Position numbers and translations under genes: made by a program
Notes under the pieces: generated by a model
Seen by the model: only the letters and a program-made list of their open reading frames with translations
Told to the model about the DNA's origin: nothing
Database searches by the model: none
NCBI RefSeq assembly: GCF_001429545.1
Contig: NZ_LMSP01000034.1
Location: 304,377 to 368,376, forward strand
Length of the DNA stretch: 64,000 nucleotides
Source of the DNA: Paenibacillus sp. Soil787
GTDB lineage: Bacteria > Bacillota > Bacilli > Paenibacillales > NBRC-103111
Reading direction: 5' to 3'
Shown: one piece after another, positions 17,608 through 25,140 of the stretch
Layout: each line of letters opens with the position of its first letter
How positions within the stretch are numbered: position 1 is the stretch's first letter

Positions 17608-18362
17608 GAGATACTAACCTCCGTTTTCGCTGGCGTTTCGGTGACAACTGCTCCATCAGCCAGAATGATCGTTCTTGTAAAGTATCGGCTTAAATCGCGC
17701 TCATGCGTTACCATTACAACCGTTTTTCCCTCCATCGCTAGATTTGCGAATAATTGCATAACATCATCTGACGTTTGGGAATCAAGATTGCCAGTAGGCT
17801 CATCGGCTACAAGAATGGGGGGATCGTTAGCAAGCGCCCGAGCGATCGCTGCACGTTGTTGTTGGCCTCCTGACAAATCAGCAGGAAGTTTATCCGCTTG
17901 TTCAATAATACCGACTTTATCTAATAATGAGATAGCTCTTGCACGTCGTTCACGCGCCGGATATGTTTTGCAAAAATCCATGGGCAGCATCACATTTTCC
18001 GCAACTGTCAGAGTCGGAAGCAATTGAAAGAATTGAAAGATGACACCGACATTTATTCCTCGCCAAATTGCTAATTGCTCCTGATTCAGAGCGTGTATAG
18101 CCTTAGAGGCAACATGTACTTCTCCAGAAGAGGGCGTATCGATACCCGTGATTAAATTGATTAAAGTTGATTTCCCACTGCCTGATTTGCCGACAACAGC
18201 AACAAATTCACCTTTCCGAACCTCAAGACACACTTCTCTTAGAGCAATAAAGGAACCAGAGGGCGTATCATACCTTTTGGAGACCCGATTTAGTGAAATT
18301 AGCGGGATGCTTTGCGATGTTTTTCCGCTAAATTTTTCTTGGATCATTTTTTGTTGGCTCAT
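17604..18362 (-). CDS. ABC transporter ATPase, MacB/LolD type
   Basis: A 252-residue ATP-binding subunit with Walker A VGKSGSGKSTL, Q-loop FQFFQLLPTLT, signature LSGGQQQRAAIARA, Walker B ILVADEPTGNLD and His in VMVTHERD. TTAGGAGG lies 8 bases before the ATG. It powers the FtsX-type permease that follows. The divergent TetR gene with a palindrome between them suggests TetR control. Confidence 0.93.
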   Translation of the reverse strand: MSQQKMIQEKFSGKTSQSIPLISLNRVSKRYDTPSGSFIALREVCLEVRKGEFVAVVGKSGSGKSTLINLITGIDTPSSGEVHVASKAIHALNQEQLAIWRGINVGVIFQFFQLLPTLTVAENVMLPMDFCKTYPARERRARAISLLDKVGIIEQADKLPADLSGGQQQRAAIARALANDPPILVADEPTGNLDSQTSDDVMQLFANLAMEGKTVVMVTHERDLSRYFTRTIILADGAVVTETPAKTEVSIS

Positions 18363-18395
18363 ATGTCCAACCTCCTAATATATATTTTTATATTT

Positions 18396-18426
18396 ATTGA
18401 ACACGATGTTCCATTTCGATTATAAT
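18396..18426 (+). promoter_or_regulatory. Promoter and TetR operator between the divergent genes
   Basis: TTGAAC (18397-18402) and TATAAT (18421-18426) with an 18-bp spacer form a sigma-A promoter facing the TetR gene. Inside the spacer is the inverted repeat GAACACGATGTTC (18399-18411), extended by AT/AT on the outside. It is well placed for TetR to block both directions. Confidence 0.65.
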
Positions 18427-18519
18427 GTTCGTAAATTATAAGAAACAACAACCAATATGCTTTGAATTGTTCGTTATGAAACAAAACACTTTAAACTGTC
18501 CAAAAAAAGGAGGCCAACA

Positions 18520-19101
18520 ATGATAGCCAAGAAGGAAGACAGGCGGGTGCAGCGCACGCGAAACATGCTGTATGAAGCCTTCATAGATCTCATCATCGAA
18601 AAGGGATACGAAGCCATAACGATACAAGACATTATTGATCGGGCAAATGTAGGTAGATCCACTTTTTATTCTCATTTCTATGATAAAGAACAGCTTCTAT
18701 TGGGTAGTCTCGACCGGCTGCGACAACTCCTTAAGCAGCAAAGCTTCTTGCGTTCCTCGCCTTCAGATTCGAGTGATTATCAATTCGGTTTCAGCTTAGC
18801 CATGCTGCAGCATGTACAAAGCCATAGGCATTTATATAGAGCAGTAGCCGGTAAACAAAGCGGGGTTCTTGTTTTGTATCACATTAAACGTATACTTACT
18901 GAATTAGCACGCGAAGAAATTACAGCACTTCTGCCAAGCTCCACTACCGATATTCCACAGGACGTTGCGATTGAATTTATTGTAAATACATTATGGTCCA
19001 TCTTAACCTGGTGGATGGAGCATAATATGCCTCATTCTGCAGCAGAAATGGATCAGATGTTTCACACATTGACGTTTTCAGGCATCAGCAAGCTTCGATG
19101 A
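18520..19101 (+). CDS. TetR-family transcriptional regulator
   Basis: A 193-residue one-component repressor. The N-terminal helix-turn-helix (FIDLIIEKGYEAITIQDI, then ANVGRSTFYSHFYDK, about residues 18-55) is a clean TetR match, and the C-terminal ligand domain resembles the TetR_C_33 type. AAAGGAGG lies 7 bases before the ATG. It faces away from the MacB-like operon and probably represses it. Confidence 0.92.
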   Translation: MIAKKEDRRVQRTRNMLYEAFIDLIIEKGYEAITIQDIIDRANVGRSTFYSHFYDKEQLLLGSLDRLRQLLKQQSFLRSSPSDSSDYQFGFSLAMLQHVQSHRHLYRAVAGKQSGVLVLYHIKRILTELAREEITALLPSSTTDIPQDVAIEFIVNTLWSILTWWMEHNMPHSAAEMDQMFHTLTFSGISKLR

Positions 19102-19150
19102 GTGTATAGAAGCAGATAATGTGTAGACAAAAGAGGTTTTGACACACGAA

Positions 19151-19163
19151 TACTGGGGGAATA
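19151..19163. promoter_or_regulatory. Possible CsoR/RcnR-type operator
   Basis: TACTGGGGGAATA about 30 bp before the CsoR-family start resembles the TACT-G-tract-AGTA operators of this family (RcnR type). The right arm is imperfect, so this is a candidate autoregulatory site only. Confidence 0.35.
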
Positions 19164-19192
19164 AAATTAGTCCTAGAAGAAGGAGGGCATTT

Positions 19193-19516
19193 ATGCAAGA
19201 TCATGAACATAATCTCAATACGAAACAAGAACATAGTCACGGTCACACACACCCGCATATGCAAAGGAAACAAGTAACCAATCGACTGGCTCGAATTGAA
19301 GGCCATGTTCGTTCTATAAAAGAAATGACTGATAATGGTAGAGATTGCCCCGATATCCTCCTTCAGATTGCAGCTGTTAAAAAGGCGTTGGACGGTGTTG
19401 CCAAAGTGATATTAAAAGACCATCTGGAACATTGCGTTGTATCATCCGTTCAGGATGAGCATCGAAGCCAGGTGTTATCTGATTTACAAAAAGCTCTAGA
19501 CAATTACATACGATAA
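19193..19516 (+). CDS. CsoR-family metal-sensing repressor with His-rich N-terminus
   Basis: A 107-residue all-helical repressor. The core NRLARIEGHVRSIKEM, GRDCPDIL and LKDHLEHCV supplies Cys, His and Cys (His-x3-Cys in the second helix), the Cu(I) ligand pattern of CsoR. The N-terminus before the core is rich in histidine (HSHGHTHPHMQ), which could bind nickel, cobalt or copper. ATG at 19193 has AGGAGGG upstream; an earlier in-frame TTG lacks one. No partner efflux gene is adjacent, so its target is unknown. The terminator follows immediately. Confidence 0.88.
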   Translation: MQDHEHNLNTKQEHSHGHTHPHMQRKQVTNRLARIEGHVRSIKEMTDNGRDCPDILLQIAAVKKALDGVAKVILKDHLEHCVVSSVQDEHRSQVLSDLQKALDNYIR

Positions 19517-19521
19517 TAATA

Positions 19522-19556
19522 AAGAGGCCCTAGCATTAAATGCTAAGGCCTCAAAA
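19522..19556. terminator. Bidirectional terminator after the CsoR gene
   Basis: Stem GAGGCCCTAGCAT/ATGCTAAGGCCTC (19524-19552) with A and T runs at the ends. Confidence 0.8.
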
Positions 19557-19658
19557 TCTATATATGTATACAAATCATTACACTATACCATTCAAGGCCG
19601 AGAAAACCCCTATGCAAGCGCCACTTTGCATAGAGGTCGTAAAAAGCGGGAAAGCTTC

Positions 19659-20672
19659 TTAAAGCTTAGCCGGATTAATATGAGCTGTTTTAGTTACAGC
19701 CTTCACAGCGCCATCCACTTTAATTTGTACTTGCTTAAAGCTTGTGTTCTCCGTCAATGAAAGAATAACGGACTGCATAGCCTCGGCGGATGCTTTCTGA
19801 TCGGCGCCAAGGAATTTATTGGAGAAGTCAACGGTTATAACACCATCCGCTGGCTTAATGCTCTTCACTTCCGTTGTAGCGTTCAGAACAGCAGCTAGAC
19901 CTTTCTTCTGATCAGGCCCTTTGATCAACTGTTCAACTACCGCTTTCGCAACATCGTCCGTCCTTTTGACGAGCCTTGTAACAGGTACATAATATTTGTA
20001 ATTTTGATCATTTTGATTCAAGAAATAGAGTGTAACCGGTGTGGATTGGCCAAATTCAGCGTCCTCAGCCTTCTCGATGTTGATCCCCATAGAGCGTGCA
20101 AGAGGTGTATCCAGCGGTGTCTTCCCTTTCGGCATCTCCTTCAGATCTTTCCCGTCTACACGCAGCTGTACTTTCTCTACGGTTGGGAAGCTCGTCAGGT
20201 TCCAAGTGATAGCTTCCAAAATCTTTCTCTCATTTGCCCCATCGTAATTGAGGAACTCCTTAGAGAAATCAACAATGGCACGCTTGTCTGATGTAACGTT
20301 CAAACTTACGACTTTCGTACCTTTAGGCAGCAGAGCCTGGAAGCCAGATGGAAGCAAACTTGCAACAGGTCCTCCGTCCACCATATACTCGAGAGTCGTT
20401 TTGGCGACAGACACCGTCTTTGGTAATCCAAGACTAAGCGGAGCTACAAAGCCTTTACCATCTTTCACATAAACCGTCATCTGTGATGAATTATCTTCGA
20501 TCATATCGATCGTAACGGCTGCTGATGTCGTCTTCGCGTCTGCTTCCGCACCCGTTGTCGGAGGTGCATCGATGTCACTTTTCTTTCCAGTGCCCAGAAC
20601 CGAACATCCCGTGGTCAGCAAGGCAATTACCCCCGCGATAGCGGCTGAACGAATCCAATGTTGATGTTTCAT
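19659..20672 (-). CDS. gerM: GerMN-domain lipoprotein (GerM-like)
   Basis: A 337-residue exported lipoprotein. The signal peptide ends in lipobox LTTGC (Cys at about residue 23). Two GerMN domains follow, at about 65-185 and 205-325. Each contains an ...VEQLIKGP/VDGGP segment and a VDFSKEFLN or VDFSNKFLG motif. In Bacillus GerM supports the sporulation SpoIIIA-SpoIIQ complex and germination. GGAGGAGG precedes the ATG. gerM lies near gerE in Bacillus, so the neighbourhood supports the gerE call at 24.9 kb. Confidence 0.88.
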   Translation of the reverse strand: MKHQHWIRSAAIAGVIALLTTGCSVLGTGKKSDIDAPPTTGAEADAKTTSAAVTIDMIEDNSSQMTVYVKDGKGFVAPLSLGLPKTVSVAKTTLEYMVDGGPVASLLPSGFQALLPKGTKVVSLNVTSDKRAIVDFSKEFLNYDGANERKILEAITWNLTSFPTVEKVQLRVDGKDLKEMPKGKTPLDTPLARSMGINIEKAEDAEFGQSTPVTLYFLNQNDQNYKYYVPVTRLVKRTDDVAKAVVEQLIKGPDQKKGLAAVLNATTEVKSIKPADGVITVDFSNKFLGADQKASAEAMQSVILSLTENTSFKQVQIKVDGAVKAVTKTAHINPAKL

Positions 20673-20880
20673 TAGCTTATTTCCTCCTCCAAGTTTTCGC
20701 AGACACCAAAAGCATCTGCCTATATTTTGTTAACATGGCCTGTACACTGCTTTTTCGTATTATTATGTATACGGGGCTTTGTCCGATTTATAACTACTTT
20801 TTGTCCCCATTTTTAAAAAATCATGCACCATATGCTATACTCAAAAAAATAAACCATTGACCTAATTTGGAGGCGCTGCG

Positions 20881-21843
20881 ATGAGAACATTCCTTAAAGA
20901 AAAAGCAAGCATTTTCAATGAATTCCGTGAAGAGGTCTTCAGTCACTATTCCCAAGCTGTGATCGAAGAAGCCGTTGCCCGCCTACTCGTCGAGATCAAA
21001 GGAATTAAGAAAATTCCCTATGAAACAATCACAACGACCTTGCTAGGGGTATTAAGCAAAACAGAAACCTATAACGTGATGTCCACGCTCATGGAGCTGC
21101 AAAAGAAGGTCAAGCATGATTCCGAGCTGTTAGCTAGTATGAAAGACCCTGCTTATAATGTTCATCGCACTATTGCTATGTCTATCTGTGGACTATATGG
21201 CAGCGGCGCGATTTCTCTTTTTGGATTTATGGATTGTAAATTCCGCTTCTTCTTTCCGGCCAAACGTCCTAAAACTTTCATTTCCAAAGGAATCTGTGCC
21301 ATCGTTGCATCAACGGCCAGTTCAATCATTTCTGAAAATGTGAAAGAGGATTATACCGAACGTAACCTGGCATTGTTCGCATCGAGAGGTGTGGCGTTGG
21401 AGGATATGGTGGATATTCTGGATCAGCTTCAACGGCCCTACAATCCGGATATGGAGCGCAGCCTTTGTGAAGAGAATGTGCTTGCCGTATTACGAAAACA
21501 ACAAACATTCCATGCCCTCCAATTGGCGATCAAAATTGATACAGCCGTCGAAACAGGAGAATTTAATCCCCAGTATAATCATATTGTTGGACAAGACGAA
21601 GGGCTTTTCGGGGTTGATGAAAGCATCGCAACAGCCGTTCCACTCATGTATGGGACCATTGCGCTCACGAATTTCGGATACCTAGATAAGGAGAAAATCG
21701 GGATTATTAAAGACCTCGATAGCGATCATTCCGAAGGAAAATGCAATACGTTTATCGATGATATGGTATGCGGCATCGTAGCTGCCGCTTGTGGCCGTTT
21801 GGCGCATAATAATATCCCTACTTATAGTAAGCCTTTGAAGTGA
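20881..21843 (+). CDS. PgpA/YutG-family protein with a duplicated domain
   Basis: A 320-residue protein whose C-terminal half (about 165-315) matches YutG/phosphatidylglycerophosphatase A as I remember it: DEGLFGVDES, MYGTIALTNFGYLDKEK and TFIDDMVCGIVAAACGRLAH. The N-terminal half is a weaker copy (LYGSGAISLFGFMD, then TFISKGICAIVASTASS) in which the acidic residues of GVDE and FIDD are lost. Stand-alone YutG is about half this length. The C-terminal half may be active and the N-terminal half structural. GGAGG precedes the ATG; the gene is monocistronic. Confidence 0.8.
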   Translation: MRTFLKEKASIFNEFREEVFSHYSQAVIEEAVARLLVEIKGIKKIPYETITTTLLGVLSKTETYNVMSTLMELQKKVKHDSELLASMKDPAYNVHRTIAMSICGLYGSGAISLFGFMDCKFRFFFPAKRPKTFISKGICAIVASTASSIISENVKEDYTERNLALFASRGVALEDMVDILDQLQRPYNPDMERSLCEENVLAVLRKQQTFHALQLAIKIDTAVETGEFNPQYNHIVGQDEGLFGVDESIATAVPLMYGTIALTNFGYLDKEKIGIIKDLDSDHSEGKCNTFIDDMVCGIVAAACGRLAHNNIPTYSKPLK

Positions 21844-21879
21844 GGCTGGTTGTCATTCTAGTGCGTGCGACATGACGTG

Positions 21880-22000
21880 GAGAGAATTGGGTGTTGTGTT
21901 GTAGAGCGAAGTGCTATGGGAGTATTGCTTGTTGTGCTGTGAGTGGAGTGCTGTGGGAGAATTGCGTTGCGTTGCGTGTTGTGCTGTTGGGAGGATCAAA
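21880..22000. repeat. G/T-rich imperfect direct repeats
   Basis: After the PgpA-like gene the sequence repeats AGTGCTRTGGGAG and GTTGTGCTGT with small changes, ending in GCGTTGCGTTGCG. No reading frame is supported. It looks like slippage-derived low-complexity DNA. Confidence 0.5.
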
Positions 22001-22085
22001 GTATGGGACAAATGTTCGTCAAACAATCATTAACGGAACGTGAGGACCTTATTTCACTAAATTAACCCCTTTTCATGAGCATGAG

Positions 22086-22159
22086 GGAACTAGGAGTCGT
22101 TATTTCACTGTTTTTCTTCCAGTGAGCCTTATTTTCTTGAAATAGCGACTTCTAGTTCC
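22086..22159. repeat. Long imperfect palindrome, probable dispersed repeat
   Basis: Arms of 22 bp (22086-22107 and 22138-22159, three mismatches; core AACTAG..GTCG.TATTTCA) enclose a smaller CACTG/CAGTG hairpin. The flanks up to 22225 carry further pieces of the same words (AATAGCGGATTCTGGTTCC). This has the look of a small non-coding palindromic repeat family. Whether it is repeated in the genome cannot be seen here. Confidence 0.5.
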
Positions 22160-22242
22160 GTTAGAATAGAAATACGTTCGTTTTTCCAAAAATAGCGGAT
22201 TCTGGTTCCCTAAATGCACTGAACGTATACTTCTCTCAGAAT

Positions 22243-22285
22243 AAAAAGAGCCTCCAACCACTAATCCTATGGTTGGAGGCTTTTC
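22243..22285. terminator. Terminator after the MBL hydrolase gene
   Basis: Stem GCCTCCAACCA/TGGTTGGAGGC (22250-22280) with runs on both sides. Confidence 0.85.
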
Positions 22286-22290
22286 GGCTT

Positions 22291-23268
22291 CTACTTCGAG
22301 ATCGCTATATATTGAATGAGCTCCGCGGCGGGGTCAACCTGTTGGATGCGGCCTTCGGCTTCCAGCAGGATGAGGTGAGCGATCGTCTCCGACAGCGCGA
22401 ACCTCATCTGATGTATGCTCAACCGGTCGCCGAACGTCGCGCGGCATACGTCATAAGCGCTAAGCGGCGCGTTTAGCTGCCCCTCCATGAGCGCAAGCCG
22501 CTCATGATGATGGCGCACAAGCTCCTCTGCGCGTGCGCCAAAGCTGGACCATGGCTCCCGGTGCCCCGGGTAAGCCATCTTCACAGGCAGCCTGCCGATC
22601 TCCTGCAGGCTGCTGAGGTACGCGCCGAGCGGGTTTTCTTCCACCTGCGGGAGGAAGGAAACGTTCGGCGATATTTGCGGCAGGACATGGTCGCCGCAAA
22701 AGATCACCTCCGCCGCGGCGTCGTAGAAGATGAGATGACCCGCGGCATGGCCGGGGGTCTCGATGGCTTCGTACACGCGGTCCCCGAGGCGCACAGGCCC
22801 TTCTCGCAGCACCGTCACCTGAGGCTGCGGCGAAACCATCTGGACGAAGCTCACCATGTGCTTCGTCATCTCCATCAGCCCGGCTTCCGGGAAGCCGTGC
22901 CGGGCGAAGAGCGTAAGGAGCAGCGCCGACATCGGCTGCTCCGGGCCCCACAGGAGCTGCACTTGCGCTAGGCCGGTCTCCGAAAGGAGAACCGGCGCGC
23001 CCGTGCGCCCCTGGAACCAACCGGCCATCCCGTAGTGGTCGGGATGGTGGTGGGTGAGCACGATCTGCTCCACGTGCTCAAAACCGATCCCGCGCTCCTG
23101 CAGCACCTGCTGCCAGAGCGCTTCCGCATCCGGGGTGTGGAGCCCCGGATCAATCACAGTATACCCGCCACTGCCGCGTACAAGGTAAGCATTCACCCAA
23201 CGCAGAGGAAAGGGCAGCGGAACTTTCACCTGTGTGATCTCATCCGTATGTTCAGTCACGATGTTCAT
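22291..23268 (-). CDS. MBL-fold metallo-hydrolase, GC-rich gene
   Basis: A 325-residue glyoxalase II-like hydrolase. The metal motif THHHPDHYG (HxHxDH) is at about residues 73-81, GHAAGH near 175, DHV near 193 and a late PGHREPW. A C-terminal winged-helix-like tail follows. The gene is clearly richer in G and C than its neighbours, with many long shadow frames, which suggests a different origin or an old transfer from a GC-rich relative. It starts 11 bases after the methyltransferase stop, so the pair is an operon. Confidence 0.88.
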   Translation of the reverse strand: MNIVTEHTDEITQVKVPLPFPLRWVNAYLVRGSGGYTVIDPGLHTPDAEALWQQVLQERGIGFEHVEQIVLTHHHPDHYGMAGWFQGRTGAPVLLSETGLAQVQLLWGPEQPMSALLLTLFARHGFPEAGLMEMTKHMVSFVQMVSPQPQVTVLREGPVRLGDRVYEAIETPGHAAGHLIFYDAAAEVIFCGDHVLPQISPNVSFLPQVEENPLGAYLSSLQEIGRLPVKMAYPGHREPWSSFGARAEELVRHHHERLALMEGQLNAPLSAYDVCRATFGDRLSIHQMRFALSETIAHLILLEAEGRIQQVDPAAELIQYIAISK

Positions 23269-23278
23269 TTCCGATTAC

Positions 23279-24010
23279 TCATCCTTCCTTATGCCCTACA
23301 AAAATCAACCGACTTGATACCTCAGCATCATAAGCCTGTCCATCATATTCGCCGTATACATGATCAATATGTAAACCCGCTTTTAACAGCATAGCTTCAA
23401 ACGCTGTTCGATCATACAACTTAACCTGCTCCAGATAATGCCGATCAGCCGTACCCTTTTGCGAAATAACAATCCGTTTACGCACACAGCCATCTTCGAT
23501 GGCTCTTTCTTCACGAATCAATAGATCTTGTTCCGTACGTTCCGATTGAGGAACGAGATTCATCTGAACATAAACCGGATTCAAGAAATCGATGATGAAA
23601 CGGCCTCCCTCTTTTAGAAGCCGATGAATTTCATGAAGCACCTTCTCATTCTGTTGATCCTCATCAAAATAACCAAACGAAGTAAATAAATTCACGACAG
23701 CATCGTATTGCCGATCGAGCGGTACTTCACGCATATCACCGCGCAGCCAGGTTACACACTTTCCATCGTCAAGCTTAACGGCCTCATTCAAAAGCACTTC
23801 GGATAAATCCACACCCGTTACATCGTAACCGAACTCAGCCAGCGCCATGGAATGGCGGCCCATACCGCAGCATAAATCAAGCACTTCGGCCCCTTGCTCG
23901 AGATCCAGCCAATCAATCATCTTTTTCACTTCGTGGTAAGCACCTTGCAAATCTCTGTGTTTATAAACCATTAAATAATCATTCCCAAAACTTTTCTGAT
24001 ACCAAGCCAT
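23279..24010 (-). CDS. Class I SAM-dependent methyltransferase
   Basis: A 243-residue methyltransferase. Motif I is VLDLCCGMGRHSMALAEFG (about residues 41-59), then VTGVDLSEVLL, the acidic post-motif, and VNLFTSFGYF as motif IV. The substrate is unknown; the start MAWYQKSFGNDYL is shared by a Firmicute group of such enzymes. It is first in the operon with the MBL hydrolase. Confidence 0.88.
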   Translation of the reverse strand: MAWYQKSFGNDYLMVYKHRDLQGAYHEVKKMIDWLDLEQGAEVLDLCCGMGRHSMALAEFGYDVTGVDLSEVLLNEAVKLDDGKCVTWLRGDMREVPLDRQYDAVVNLFTSFGYFDEDQQNEKVLHEIHRLLKEGGRFIIDFLNPVYVQMNLVPQSERTEQDLLIREERAIEDGCVRKRIVISQKGTADRHYLEQVKLYDRTAFEAMLLKAGLHIDHVYGEYDGQAYDAEVSSRLIFVGHKEG

Positions 24011-24029
24011 TTCTTTACACCTTCAATTT

Positions 24030-24731
24030 CTACGATTTATAAATGTTAGGACTATCCAATGATTGCAACTTTTGCTTTACAATACGCAAACCATCAAACG
24101 CTTCTTCTTTGCTAAAATTGCCTGCTTGCAGGAGTTCTTCTTCCATACCTATTAATTTTTCGTAAAAAATTACTCCTTGTTCGAGAATTACGGATCTGTC
24201 CGGATGATCTTCCATATAATGGAACAAGACATCCTCTACTTTGGCGTAATTGCCCTGTTTCTCATAATGCGCGAAAAGAAGCCTTTTGATCTCCTCCGGA
24301 ATGATCCATCCTTGAAGCCGTTCCAAGCTTTGGTTCAATCGGGACTTGATCTCTTCGTTCACTTCATCCAGAGGTTCAACTTCAGGTGAGAGCGAAAGGT
24401 GAAGCAGCAAATCAACGGATTTCAGATAAGCGTGATAAGCCTCGTCCGTCTGGTCATGCCGCTGAAGCAGGTCACCTTGGCCTACAAACATATCGCTAAG
24501 CACCAGTGCTTTGGCGGTATCCACGCTGCCATGATAGGACAATAAATCAAGAATATCCTTACTCGATAATGCCTGCAAAGAACGAATATTCAGCCCCAAT
24601 AGATGGCGGCTTGCTTCATCCAGCTGCTGCTGGGCATCTTCTAAAGGGATGTGTTCCTTATTAAAAAGTATGCGATGCAGAACCACGGTCATTTGCTCAA
24701 TCTGCCGCATAAAATAATCACGTCTGAACAT
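24030..24731 (-). CDS. DUF6483-like helical protein
   Basis: About 233 residues, helical, starting MFRRDYFMRQIEQMTVVL, which I associate with DUF6483, a Paenibacillaceae/Bacillales family of unknown role. The middle holds TPR-like helix pairs. The ATG at 24731 is preferred to the upstream frame start because GGAGG lies 8 bases before it. Divergent from gerE. Confidence 0.7.
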   Translation of the reverse strand: MFRRDYFMRQIEQMTVVLHRILFNKEHIPLEDAQQQLDEASRHLLGLNIRSLQALSSKDILDLLSYHGSVDTAKALVLSDMFVGQGDLLQRHDQTDEAYHAYLKSVDLLLHLSLSPEVEPLDEVNEEIKSRLNQSLERLQGWIIPEEIKRLLFAHYEKQGNYAKVEDVLFHYMEDHPDRSVILEQGVIFYEKLIGMEEELLQAGNFSKEEAFDGLRIVKQKLQSLDSPNIYKS

Positions 24732-24832
24732 TATTGAGCCTCCTTTGTTCAAAAGAAATGCTTCATTTCAGCTTACCACGCCTCGGAAAGAAACTCAAAA
24801 GCGGATATCGCCTATTTTTATGCATATACCGC

Positions 24833-24860
24833 ACCATTGACATCAGCCCTTCATAAACTA
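24833..24860 (+). promoter_or_regulatory. Candidate sigma-K promoter of gerE
   Basis: CATAAACTA at 24852-24860 matches the sigma-K -10 pattern CATAnnnTA, and AC at 24833-24834 is placed 17 bp upstream as in sigma-K promoters. It stands about 65 bp before the gerE start. gerE of Bacillus is transcribed by sigma-K, so site and gene support each other. Confidence 0.5.
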
Positions 24861-24925
24861 ATTTTGACTGTATCCCTAAACCTTGTAATTCCCAATACCC
24901 GAGCAAGGAGGGGTGACACACATCC

Positions 24926-25120
24926 ATGGGCAGCGACCACAAAAACAAATTTCTACTTACTAACCGCGAAAGAGAAGTATTCGAACTCTTGGTACAAGAC
25001 AAAACCACGAAAGATATCGCGCAGCAGCTTTTCATAAGCGAAAAGACTGTGAGAAATCACATTTCGAATGTAATGTGTTTTGAAACACACAATAATAAAA
25101 AGCAGATGATCGTCAAATAG
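24926..25120 (+). pseudogene. gerE: gerE, 5' part only, cut by an integrated element
   Basis: GerE is the LuxR-type regulator that acts last in the mother cell during sporulation. The first ~51 residues are intact: FLLTNREREVFELLVQDKTT, then DIAQQLFISEKTVRNHISNVM, with the whole helix-turn-helix. After the Met at 25072-25074 (the second codon of the usual MQKLGV) the sequence becomes unrelated (CFETHNNKKQ) and stops at 25120. The final ~20 residues, which form the dimer helix, are missing and not found in the window. A serine recombinase gene lies 20 bp away. This is either a dead copy or the left half of a gene rebuilt by excision. Confidence 0.85.
25062..25091. other. Probable left attachment junction (attL) in gerE
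   Basis: gerE similarity stops at about 25074. Directly after it comes the inverted repeat TGTGTTT-TG-AAACACA (25075-25090), which is typical of serine-recombinase half-sites. The exact crossover bases cannot be fixed without the other junction. Confidence 0.55.
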
Positions 25121-25140
25121 CGCATCCATTGGGTAGTAAG

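Noticed and set aside
22502..23020. Long open frames on both strands over the MBL hydrolase gene
   Set aside because: They are shadows caused by the high GC content; their sequences are Arg/Ala/Pro-rich without any family pattern, while the -1 frame gives a clear MBL protein.
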